Origin: Patella vulgata
Taxonomy: Eukaryota > Mollusca > Gastropoda > Patellidae
Length of the DNA stretch: 64,000 nucleotides
NCBI RefSeq assembly: GCF_932274485.2
Contig: NC_065884.2
Span: 59,582,546-59,646,545 of the forward strand
Direction: 5' to 3'
Positions within the stretch are counted from its first letter, which is position 1; each line of letters opens with the position of its first letter. This document shows, piece after piece, positions 10,680 through 19,846 of the stretch. A model generated the notes under the pieces. The model did not search any database and was not told the DNA's origin. It saw nothing but the letters and a program-made list of their open reading frames with translations. Both the position numbers and the translations under genes were made by a program.

Positions 10680-11222
10680 CTCATAACACCGTATTATTGG
10701 TGTGGGAGGGGGGCGTAGTGGGGGTAAACCCCTGTGTCTGCCGTAGCGCCACTGTCGGGGCAAATTAACCCTAAAAAGAACAATGCATGGCGAATGTCCG
10801 TCTTCAATTTCCCAGTCATTACAGAAAAGTAGAACCATAAACCCCTTTTCATTTCATGTCTTGGATGTTGCATGATTTGTTAAAAAATTCCGGAAACACG
10901 CCGACCTTTTAGCAATAAAAAGGGCGTCAACTTTTTAAAATTTAAGTCATATCATCAAAAAATTACAAGAAGTGGAAGACACTTAAAAGCAAAACAAATA
11001 TTAGATACTCGTCCCTAATATCGATTAGCGATATACTGTTTCATAGTTTCCGGTGCGCCCAATCCTTTTAAAGCTTTGGATAATCGCAATGAGTTTATTA
11101 CATATTTTGGGTACCGGTATGTTTTGACCTTTGTACGACAGGGCACAGCATTCGTCATTTCCTCACTCGAGACTCTCACATATTTTTAATGAATCTATGA
11201 TCCAAGTTTTTAATTTACTTAA
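10680..11222. other. SINE-body fragment and AT-rich spacer
   Basis: 10680-10856 has SINE-like words (CCGTAGCGCCACTG, then a tail ATAAACCCCTTTTCATTTCA). From there to the MITE at 11223 nothing is recognised. Confidence 0.45.
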
Positions 11223-11614
11223 ACATACATTATGCTAGAGCTAAATCTGCCTATTGCAGGTCTTTCTTAGGGCCTGAAATGTTATATAAACTATTAATTA
11301 GACATTTATTAACAAAACAAGACCATAATCGACTCTCGATGGCATCGGATACTCGAGATTTTAACTAGATTAAAACGATTCGTCATATAAAATTTTTATT
11401 TAGAAATGGGAAAGCCAGGCTAAGTCCCGATTATACCAGTGCCCTGGTTGCCACGGTGCACACATCTTGTCAAAACTACAAACGATGATAACTTGGCTGA
11501 GAATGAAGTAATTATCTGAATGAAATTTTCAATATTTTCTTTTTTCATCATCTTTTTTTTAATTATTATAGCAAGAATTACCAACTCTTTATTAAACTCT
11601 TAACTAATGTATCT
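11223..11614 (+). mobile_element. TTAA-type MITE, copy B
   Basis: A 392-bp relative of 393-787, starting ACATACATTATG and ending AATGTATCT, with intact TTAA duplications at 11219-11222 and 11615-11618. Non-coding and diverged from copy A by many substitutions. Confidence 0.8.
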
Positions 11615-11849
11615 TTAATAAAGTCATTTTAACTAATAAAAAGACAAAAAAAGAATTAATAAAAAAACTAACTAAATACCCATTATATAGAGAGACAGTA
11701 TACCCTATCTCATGTACCATACCCATCAATACTTGGCCCGATATCACTAAGTCCCATTTAGTTGTTTCCTTATTTTTTTCTGTCTATCGAGTTTATACCG
11801 AGATTAATGCAAGTATATTTCAAAAATACAATTATCCATTAAAGTAAAA

Positions 11850-12107
11850 AGGGGTCAAACTGGCCCTGTAAGTCTGACGGTTAGCTCACTGGCCGTGGGG
11901 GGGGGGGGGGCAGGTTCCAGCCTGTGTTTGTTCTAGAATGTTTCCAGTCTAGTTTCTCATTGTCAGCGCAGGGTGGAAGAAAGGACTTTAATTGTTCGGG
12001 TGGGACGTAAACCCGGGGTTCCGTGAAAACCAATCTCCTTAAAAATAGCTATTAGCCCGATTGGTGCAAAAACAAAGTAAACCGTTAAACCCCATTTAAT
12101 TAAACAA
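11850..12107 (+). mobile_element. tRNA-derived SINE
   Basis: A tRNA-like head (GACGGTTAGCTCACTGGC, interrupted by a poly-G run, then GGTTCCAGCC) is followed by a body with GTTCGGGTGGGACG and AGCCCGATTGGTGCAAAAA. The tail is CCGTTAAACCCCATTTAATT. Body and tail are shared with 45350-45695. Confidence 0.7.
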
Positions 12108-12505
12108 TATTAAGATGCGAACTACATTGACACCCGTCTCATCACAGGCAAATTGATACTTCCGATTCAAATTAGTCTTGACGACAACCCGGCTACTCAA
12201 AAAACGTGTACACGCGAAGTGTAATAGTATAATAATAGGCTCATGGGGGTGGCGTGACGTCAAGCGATTCAACCAATCAGATTTCTTCACACGAGTCACG
12301 TATCTAAACTTATCGTCTGCTAGTATGTTCCGTGTTCGCGATTTAATTCATTCATAATTTTTGTTTATATACATACATTATTTGCCACTTTTTACGAACA
12401 ATTAGCCATTTCATTTACACATATGAACATAATTATTTATTAAATTAGCACTGAACTTATAAATTTGTATCAAGGTATGTTAGGCTACTTCGTTTATGCT
12501 GTGAA
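12108..12505. other. No gene seen
   Basis: AT-rich spacer upstream of the first IL-17 promoter. It contains a short GC-richer segment (12240-12300) but no supported frame. Confidence 0.45.
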
Positions 12506-12579
12506 GTGTTTTTTAAAATGAATGGGTTATGGTGGGAATATTTCATGCAGAAATGCATATTATGCGCATGCGCAGCGAA

Positions 12580-13008
12580 CTTTTACCAAAGAAAGGTGTC
12601 ATATCTACATTTCCCGCCCCTCTCCTTGTATAGAATGAATGAGATACAATTCCCACCCACAAAAAGATTTTGTCAATCAGATGTTTGAGGTTTCTGGCAA
12701 GGAATATCCTTCCTCCAAGTTAAAAATAGATTTGATCCGCGTGTGTCTGTATATAAATGTCTTTTCTTGTGTTTGTCAACCATTCAATCTTAGCGAGACA
12801 CCAGCAGACAGCAAACAGTTTAACGAGACAGTTAATTATATAGAAAACCAACGGGATTTTATAGCAGATATTAATTCAGCAACAGCCGAAGATATTAAAC
12901 AACATCTTTTCTCTGATCCAACAGTGAAAGATCTCGAGATAGATTTCGACCGTGAGTACATTGGTAACCATTTATAATATTACTTAGAAGTTCAGAAGCA
13001 ACATCAAA
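12580..13008 (+). promoter_or_regulatory. Promoter and leader of IL-17 copy 1
   Basis: The TATA box TATATAAA is at 12750-12757, 259 bp before the ATG. Upstream lies the block GTCAATCAG plus AAAAATAGATTTGATCCG shared by every copy. The probable leader (from about 12780) has no ATG before 13009. CCGTGAGTACATTGG at about 12948-12962 looks like a splice donor and ATTACTTAGAAG at 12980-12991 like an acceptor, but that 36-bp interval would be very short for an intron. This copy lacks about 30 bp of leader present in the others, which leaves an accidental 112-codon frame (12639-12977). Confidence 0.7.
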
Positions 13009-13590
13009 ATGTCCTTACTTAAGGTTTTCACTTGTGTAATGATGGTGAATTTCGTCTGCTCATCACCACTTTTACTGAAAGTCATTGAGAAGACAATCGA
13101 AAGAGAAAAGAGAGATACCACGGGATGTCAAATTCCCGAGACCCTCGAACAGTTATTTGCCGAACTGAATCAGCACATCAACGTCACTCGATTCCTTATC
13201 GCCAAAGATGCTACTCAACCCGCCAGCCTAATCACCAACGAGCTCAACAATAACGAAGTCTACATCAGCCAAAACACACATGGTAACACAAATTGCCCTG
13301 GAGCTGGGGACAGTTTCGGGCTAGACGATCCATTATGGATTCGATCCACCTGCCCCTGGTACTACGAGTCTGAAGACCTAGGAAGCAACTACTACCCTGC
13401 TCATATTCCACAAGCTAAGTGTAAATGCAGATCATGTATTGGCAGCAACAACAGAGAAGAATGTGAAAAAGTCCGCACAAATATTCGAGTTCTGAAGAAA
13501 ACAGGTTGCAAAAATGGATTTTATACTTATGAAACAGAATTACACGAAGGAATTAGTGTAGGATGCACATGCGCCAGACCAAGAAGTTAA
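13009..13590 (+). CDS. IL-17-like cytokine, copy 1
   Basis: Secreted cytokine of the interleukin-17 family, 193 aa in one exon. Residues 1-19 form a signal peptide (hydrophobic core VFTCVMMVNFVC). Residues 20-35 look like a propeptide ending REKR, a furin-type site. The mature part has Cys at 40, 96, 115, 138, 140, 143, 152, 167, 186 and 188, one N-glycosylation sequon (N58-V-T), and the IL-17 signatures RSTCPWYYESED (112-123), AKCKCRSC (136-143) and VGCTCARPR (184-192). The last two correspond to the AKC and VGCTC segments of vertebrate IL-17A. The family signals through IL-17 receptors as cystine-knot-like dimers in mucosal and antimicrobial responses; that role here is inferred. The ATG follows an ATG-free leader. 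Nearest relatives are copies 2 and 3. Confidence 0.93.
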   Translation: MSLLKVFTCVMMVNFVCSSPLLLKVIEKTIEREKRDTTGCQIPETLEQLFAELNQHINVTRFLIAKDATQPASLITNELNNNEVYISQNTHGNTNCPGAGDSFGLDDPLWIRSTCPWYYESEDLGSNYYPAHIPQAKCKCRSCIGSNNREECEKVRTNIRVLKKTGCKNGFYTYETELHEGISVGCTCARPRS

Positions 13591-14359
13591 TCTGATTCTG
13601 TATTATTGATATTTGTAACCGCAATTAGTTATTGCCTAGTTATTTGTCGATATTCGGCTTAATTAGTAGGTCTATTTTCAGACCATATTGTCTTTGTATT
13701 TAACTTATGCTATATTTGTACAAATTATGTATTAATATGATTTGATGTTAATGAAATATTGAATACTTTTATATAATATAGTTTGTATAATTCATATTTA
13801 ATTGAATTTAAGTTTTATTTTCATCAAACAGATATAGTAATATTATAATCAACATGTTCATGTACTAATTTATTAAGTTATTTTGTCCACTGCCATTTAC
13901 GCATTTATATTTAACTGTACATTAATAGTATGGTATATTATTGACTGGTTATGTTAACCAGACGTAACCATTATCCAGTTAGGATATAAAGCTTGCAAAT
14001 ACATCTTAATTTATCATTAATATTATTGTATATTATGTTAACCAGATATGACCATGATCCTTTTTGTAACCATGATCCAGTTAGGATCTAAAGATTGTAA
14101 ATACATATTAATTTATCATGCTTTTTACAATGATTATAACTCTCAGCCATCTCATGCGCTGCCATTATGAACCAAACAAAACGAATTTCATATCTTTTTT
14201 TTTCATTGATCTAATCAAACATTATTTTCGTTATTTATAAATTTCCGGCATGAACCAAATGCGAGGGAGTTATCATATAGCCATCTAATACATCTTTTGA
14301 AGACAAATTCTTCATTAATATTTTATTAATAATATAAGTATTTATTTATTTGTAAATAT

Positions 14360-14391
<32 letters not shown>

Positions 14392-14396
14392 TTTCA
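13591..14396 (+). promoter_or_regulatory. 3' region of copy 1: hairpins and AU-rich tract
   Basis: Three potential stem-loops: GCAAT-TAGTT-ATTGC at 13621-13635; GGTCT-ATTTTC-AGACC at 13669-13684; and a 7-bp stem with TGT triloop, CTGGTTA-TGT-TAACCAG, at 13945-13961. An (ATTT)n/(ATTTA)n run lies at 14340-14396. No AATAAA occurs between the stop and this run. An ATTAAA at 14531-14536 could end an mRNA that includes all of these elements. Confidence 0.6.
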
Positions 14397-16639
14397 AACA
14401 TATGTATTCATTTATTGCATCAAATGCACAAAGTTTTAATGTGGAGTGTATGTTTGTATGTTAGTATTTATAAGTTATGAATGTGAGGTATAGACGAAAT
14501 TCTTTATTCATTTAAGCTTGTTAAAAACAAATTAAACCTCAGTTTATGTTAATTAGCTATAGAGTTTGAAGAACTGTAAAATATATGTTACACTTGCCTA
14601 TAAGAAATCCATATGAAATCACAAATATGATTAATTTATTTATATTTATTTCAATATGTATTGGTTAATTTACAAGCTGTTCTGATTAGACAGCTCTTTA
14701 GACTTTAGACATGTAGCGTTTATATTAGTATTCCTTGACGTCCTTTGAATAGTTGTCTGTGATATCATAGAAAAACCTAAGAGATTGACATTCCATTAAA
14801 ATGTTAATTTCTGTGATAGTATTAAATATGTTTTATTTAACAACATGTTGAATTGTATTAATATCATTTATAAACAAAGGGTAATATCCACACAGTTATA
14901 TAATTACAAGTATTGTATTTTAATATTACAAATTACAAAATTGTGATCGTAAAAAGATATCTTGAAATGTATTAAACTTTTGCGAAAAAGAAAACAAATA
15001 ACCTGAATTTGTCGTAAGTTGTATCAACTACGTAAGCTAACTATTTGCTTTGAATGTCCGCCATTAACTCCAAATATTTACGAATTTTAATAAAGAGAAT
15101 ATTTATATTTGATAGAATAATTCATATTTTTACAATTGTTTTGTAAAACTTAGTGATTAATTTATGTTTATAATAAAAGAAAATTAGAAATTAAATTTTA
15201 TCTTGTGTTTTTATCTTCTTCCGAGAATATTGTTGTAAAGCTTGTGGAGGAATCATAGCTTTCACTGAAAGAAAATGGAGTTTAACGTCCTACGTTTCTG
15301 CACTCTTGGACTAATGAAGACATGCATACGCCATGCAGTGTGCTATGAAGGAAAGTTTGTCCAGACAGCTGCGCTACGGTCTACTCTTATTTCGAACTCT
15401 ATCTGTCAAGGGTTCTCATCGCTCTCTCCCTCTCAACAAGAATAAAATGGGGTTTAACGTTTGGTCAACACAGCTTTTTGGTCCACTTGAGATTAAAATT
15501 TGGGTAATTTATTCTTTGTTCAAGTGTTTAATACTTTATAGAATTTCAACTGCAAACGTTCATTTAGGTGTCCGTTAATATGTACAAGGTATGGACCCCG
15601 GGTTTTTGTGTCATCCGAACAACTAGGCAACTTATTATTTATCAGCCCCAATGGTGTTAGCTGTAGGAAATGGAGCCCATACTTACAAATTCCCCAAAAT
15701 CGAAAAACCAAGAAAGACACCAAAAGTGTCTATCATCTTTAAATATTTGAAGGAAAACATTGACCCAATGACAGTCATTTCTACTGTGGGTGGACAAACG
15801 TAATGCGTTTATCTGAGGATGCATGTAAAAATTCGCAGTATTCTTAAATTTTATTTAAAGCAGTTGCATATTTGTATTGTAAAGAAAAAATTGATAACAA
15901 TCATTTCACAAGGGTTGATCTAGTTGGGGGCACACGCCCTCCCCCCTCTATCCACCCGCACTTTCTCTGGATCTATGTGTCATACATTTCAGGTGTTTTA
16001 ATAAACAGATTTTTAGAATTTCGTCTCTTTGTGCTGTTCATAACTTTTCGAAGATGACTGTCCCCACTGCCTGTCTCTACGTGAACAATTTTCCAAGATG
16101 TCTGACTGAAAAAGTTCTATTACAATTCATTATTTTAGAATCGGACTCTTGTCTCAGATCAATGGAAATGGCATTTCCGGGCTTTTAGTTTTCGAAATTA
16201 TCCAGCGATGGCAACTCTGACATCTTGTTGTGTGCGCCGTAGAAGGGCAAATAGAATTAGAAGAACACATGATACGTTTCTGTTTCATGTACGTAAAGGA
16301 ATCCTCCCACCCCCATCCGCCCCCAAATACTTTTTGTCAAAGTATAAAATAATAACATTGCACAGTTGGGATAAATATTAACAATACGATATATTAACAT
16401 ACATAAACGGAACGTGATTGAGGTAAAATCGACTTGAGTATTATGAAGAATGACGGACGAATCATAACCCAATACAAAGATTGAAGATAACCAGAATTCG
16501 TGACACTTTTATCTGCCCCGTTCCTATTCTATAAACACTGCTCCCATGGTTGTTCCAGACGTATCTAATCTGATAAAATTTAGCTTTCATCATTTTATAT
16601 TGATCTCGATATTAGTAGCGATTTAGTCTTCCCGCCCCT
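14397..16639. other. Unit 1 spacer
   Basis: Non-coding AT-rich spacer, nearly identical to 19847-21980 and related to 25184-27460. At 15240-15730 it contains a SINE-like body (ATGGAGTTTAACGTCC near 15273, AATGGGGTTTAACG near 15447). The 60-80 codon frames there are readings of that repeat. No gene is supported. Confidence 0.7.
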
Positions 16640-16939
16640 GTGTGCATTTCTAGGGAGAAGATCTTTCCCCGGCCGGTTGTATTTCCGACTAGGAATTTTT
16701 ATGTGCATGCCGAAGAGGAAATATTGATGGAGCTCGGTTTCTTCGTATCACCCGAATGATTAGGCAACGCTTTCCCCTGAGATAAAATTATATTTGATCC
16801 GCATGTCAGTGTCATATATAAGTGACTTTTCTTGTCTCAGTCAATCATTTAATCAAATGGTTAAACGGGACAGGTTAATTATTAGAACACCACAGGATTT
16901 TATAGCAGATACAATTAATCAACAACCTTCGTTAAACAT
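16640..16939 (+). pseudogene. Orphan IL-17 promoter and leader, unit 2
   Basis: A second copy of the IL-17 5' module: TATATAAG at 16815-16822, the leader phrase AATCAAATGGTTAAACGGGA, then TTTTATAGCAGATA and CAACCTTCGTTAAACATT. It is broken by the LTR fossil at 16940-17238. The leader resumes at 17239 (ACATTGGAACATCTTTAAAA) to about 17325. No IL-17 coding sequence follows; a Harbinger scrap takes its place. Upstream (16640-16790) is SINE-body sequence. Confidence 0.75.
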
Positions 16940-17238
16940 TGTAACACTATTTTAGTATAACAGAGATCAGTTTAATAAATATATGATTTATTTACATCAG
17001 GTATATAACACATCTACATAATTACAACAGCAATACAGGTACTTAAACTAATATACAGGTACTAGACTACGACAGTAACACATCTAACTATATTAAGTCC
17101 ACCATTCAAAAGTCCACCATATTGAATTAATTAGATGTTTAATAAGATCATAGGCAGTCCGTGCCTTAACAAAAGTTTATACAGAGGTGAAACGTCAATA
17201 TCATATATTTGATGAAAGGTAACGATCACTATGTCACA
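16940..17238 (-). mobile_element. Solo LTR fossil, short form
   Basis: Non-coding LTR of an endogenous LTR retroelement, superfamily undetermined. The ends are TGTAACA and TGTCACA (TG..CA), flanked by a 4-bp duplication ACAT. The empty site (TTAAACATTGGAACATC) is preserved in the true IL-17 leaders, for example at 30838. A polyadenylation signal is readable on the minus strand. It is shorter than the unit 4 copy and nearly identical to the unit 3 copy, so insertion predates the duplication of units 2-4. Confidence 0.75.
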
Positions 17239-17324
17239 ACATTGGAACATCTTTAAAACCGAAGATATTCAACATCATCTTTTCTTTAATCCAACAGTGA
17301 AAACCTCGAGATATATTTCGATTG

Positions 17325-17760
17325 TATGGGTCACTGGTTCATCATTTGGCTCGAGATTTCTTGTATTGCAAATCACTTCAAGATTTTCAACATTTTCAAA
17401 TTTTTTAAACACAACCATGGAGATTTTAAACATTAGTTTCATGCAACTTGTGTTGGAAGATGAACACGAGTACAATGAAATGGTAGAACAAAGAGAAAGC
17501 CAAGAAACTGTTGGGCGAGGAAATGACTACAACCACCCCACCCATGTTTTACGAACTTCTTGAACGCACCATCCTCTTCACAAAAAAAGACGACACCAGC
17601 TACAGGGAGGCTCTGGAACCAGGGATAAAGCTTGTCATCATCTGGCAACAGGAGATTCCTGCGCCCCCATGTAATATGAATACCTGGTAGCAAGAAATAT
17701 AGATTAAATTTATCAGAACGTCTCCGAGGACTGGAGCAATGTACCACAACTACGTATAAG
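17325..17760 (+). pseudogene. PIF/Harbinger transposase scrap, unit 2
   Basis: Decayed N-terminal segment of a HARBI1-like transposase. Recognisable pieces are SFMQLVLEDEHEYNEMV (17428-17480), HPTHVLRTS, then in another frame LATGDSCAP. The corresponding, less damaged segment before gene 6 reads KLVITLRHLATGDSYA. No catalytic DDE region and no terminal repeats are visible. It follows directly on the orphan IL-17 leader. Confidence 0.6.
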
Positions 17761-17990
17761 CGAGTATCTCAAATAATTGTTTAAGTTCCCAATTATATCT
17801 TTAAACCACAATTTATAATTACTTCTTGTTTATCTAGTTTTATGATTCTATTGCTCTTTTCTTACTTTTACCTCTTATGTTAGATTTACCAACGATTAAA
17901 ATAATTGTCTTCTTGCCATTTACGTTATTTAAGAAACCCCAAGAAACCCCAGAAATAAGACGTGCACATTATGAAGAATTCGTGACATTG
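17761..17990. other. Spacer between scrap and promoter
   Basis: AT-rich sequence. It includes TTTAAGAAACCCC near 17930, the empty-site reference for the MITE insertion in unit 6. Confidence 0.6.
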
Positions 17991-18447
17991 TTTCAATATC
18001 CTTGAATGGAATGAATGCGGAACAAGTCACGCCCCCAAATTTGATTTTAGTCAATCAGGGATGTTTAAGGTTACGCACACTTGAAATGGATATTTTCGTC
18101 CTCTACAGATAAAAATAGATTTGATCCGTGTATATATCATATATAAATATCCTTTCTTGAATTAGTCAGTCATTCAATCTTAAATACTTGAACAGTAGTA
18201 AGACAACAGCTGTAAGAAAACGGTTAAACGTAACAGTTGATCATATAGAATACTATAGGATTTTATATATATACAGCAGATAATAATTAAGCAACAACCT
18301 TCGTTAAACATTGGAACATCTTTAAAACCGAAGATATTCAGCATCTTAATCATAATCCAACAGTGAAAGATCTCGAGATATATTTCGAACGTGAGTACAT
18401 TGGTAACCATTTATAATATTACTTAGAAGTACAGAAGCAGCATCAAA
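17991..18447 (+). promoter_or_regulatory. Promoter and leader of IL-17 copy 2
   Basis: Upstream block CACGCCCCCAAATTTGA then GTCAATCAGGGATG near 18050. TATATAAA is at 18140-18147, 308 bp before the ATG. The leader has no ATG. The donor-like GTGAGTACATTGG near 18391 and ATTACTTAGAAG near 18419 are kept. Confidence 0.7.
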
Positions 18448-19029
18448 ATGTCCTTACTTAAAGTTTTGGCTTGTGTAATGATGGTGAATTTCGTCTGCTC
18501 ATCACCAATTTTACTGAAAGTCATTGAGAAGACAATCGAAAGAGAAAAGAGAGATACCACGGGATGTCAAATTCCCGAGACCCTCGAACAGTTACTTGCC
18601 GAACTGAATCAGCACATCAACGTCACTCGATTCCTTATCGCCAAAGATGCTACTCAACCCGCCAGCCTAATCACCAACGAGCTCAACAATAACGAAGTCT
18701 ACATCAGCCAAAACACACATGGTAACACAAATTGCCCTGGAGCTGGGGACAGTTTCGGGCTAGACGATCCATTATGGATTCGATCCACCTGCCCCTGGTA
18801 CTACGAGTCTGAAGACCTAGGAAGCAACTACTACCCTGCTCATATTCCACAAGCTAAGTGTAAATGCAGATCATGTATTGGCAGCAACAACAGAGACGAA
18901 TGTGAAAAAGTCCGCACAAATATTCGAGTTCTGAAGAAAACAGGTTGCAAAAATGGATTTTATACTTATGAAACAGAATTACAGGAAGGAATTAGTGTAG
19001 GATGCACATGCGCCAGACCAAGAAGTTAA
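18448..19029 (+). CDS. IL-17-like cytokine, copy 2
   Basis: 193 aa, differing from copy 1 at only a few residues: VLACV for VFTCV in the signal peptide, ILLKV after it, QLLAEL for QLFAEL at 48-53, D for E at 150 and Q for H at 179. All ten mature cysteines, REKR (32-35), the N58 sequon and the RSTCPW/VGCTCARPR signatures are intact, so nothing suggests loss of function. The 5.3 kb around it is nearly base-for-base the same as the copy 3 unit, marking a very recent tandem duplication (or conversion), and probably near-redundant products. Confidence 0.93.
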   Translation: MSLLKVLACVMMVNFVCSSPILLKVIEKTIEREKRDTTGCQIPETLEQLLAELNQHINVTRFLIAKDATQPASLITNELNNNEVYISQNTHGNTNCPGAGDSFGLDDPLWIRSTCPWYYESEDLGSNYYPAHIPQAKCKCRSCIGSNNRDECEKVRTNIRVLKKTGCKNGFYTYETELQEGISVGCTCARPRS

Positions 19030-19846
19030 TCTGATTCTGTATTATTGATATTTGTAACCGCAATTAGTTATTGCCTAGTTATTTGTCGATATTCGGCTTA
19101 ATTAGTAGGTCTATTTTCAGACCATATTGTCTTTGTATTTAACTTATGCTTTATTTGTACAAATTATGTATTAATATGATTTGATGTTAATGAAATATTG
19201 AATAGCTTTTATATAATATAGTTTGTATAATTCATATTTAATTTAATTTAAGTTTTATTTTCATCAAACAGATATAGTAATATTATAATCAACATGTTCA
19301 TGTACTAATTTATTAAGTTATTTTGTCCACTGCCATTTACGCATTTATATTTATATTTAACTGTACATTAATAGTATGGTATATTATTGACTGGTTATGT
19401 TAACCAGACGTAACCATTATCCAGTTAGGATATAAAGCTTGCAAATACATCTTAATTTATCATTAATATTATTGTATATTATGTTAACCAGATATGACCA
19501 TGATCCTTTTTGTAACCATGATCCAGTTAGGATCTAAAGCTTGTAAATACATCTTAATTTATCATGCTTTTTACAATGATTGTAACTCTCAGCCATCTCA
19601 TGCGCTGCCATTATGAACCAAACAAAACGAATTTCATATCTTTTTTTTTCATTGATCTAATCAAACATTATTTTCGTTATTTATAAATTTCCGGCATGAA
19701 CCAAATGCGAGGGAGTTATCATAACATATCATACCATAGCCATCTAATACATCTTTTGAAGACAAATTCTTCATTAATATTTTATTAATAATATAAGTAT
19801 TTATTTATTTGTAAATATATTATTTATTTATTTATTTATTTATTTC
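19030..19846 (+). promoter_or_regulatory. 3' region of copy 2
   Basis: Hairpins GCAAT/ATTGC at 19060-19074, GGTCT/AGACC at 19108-19123 and the TGT-triloop stem at 19391-19407. AU-rich run at 19800-19846, shorter than in copy 1. ATTAAA at 19982-19987. Confidence 0.6.

Noticed and set aside
12639-12977. 112-codon frame upstream of IL-17 copy 1
   Set aside because: It spans the promoter and leader. The same leader in the other seven copies is interrupted by stops, so the frame is an accident of a leader deletion in copy 1.
12948-12991. A confident 36-bp intron before the IL-17 ATG
   Set aside because: Donor- and acceptor-like words are conserved, but so is the whole leader, and the interval is very short for splicing. 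Left as a question.
15240-15730. 81-codon frame conserved in units 1, 2 and 3 (15333, 20799, 26132)
   Set aside because: It lies in a SINE-like body (GTTTAACG motifs), and conservation is explained by the recent unit duplication. Units 4, 7 and 8 do not keep the frame.
17439-17747. 102-codon minus-strand frame, also at 22766-23074
   Set aside because: Antisense of the Harbinger scrap. Its conservation between units 2 and 3 reflects only recent duplication.
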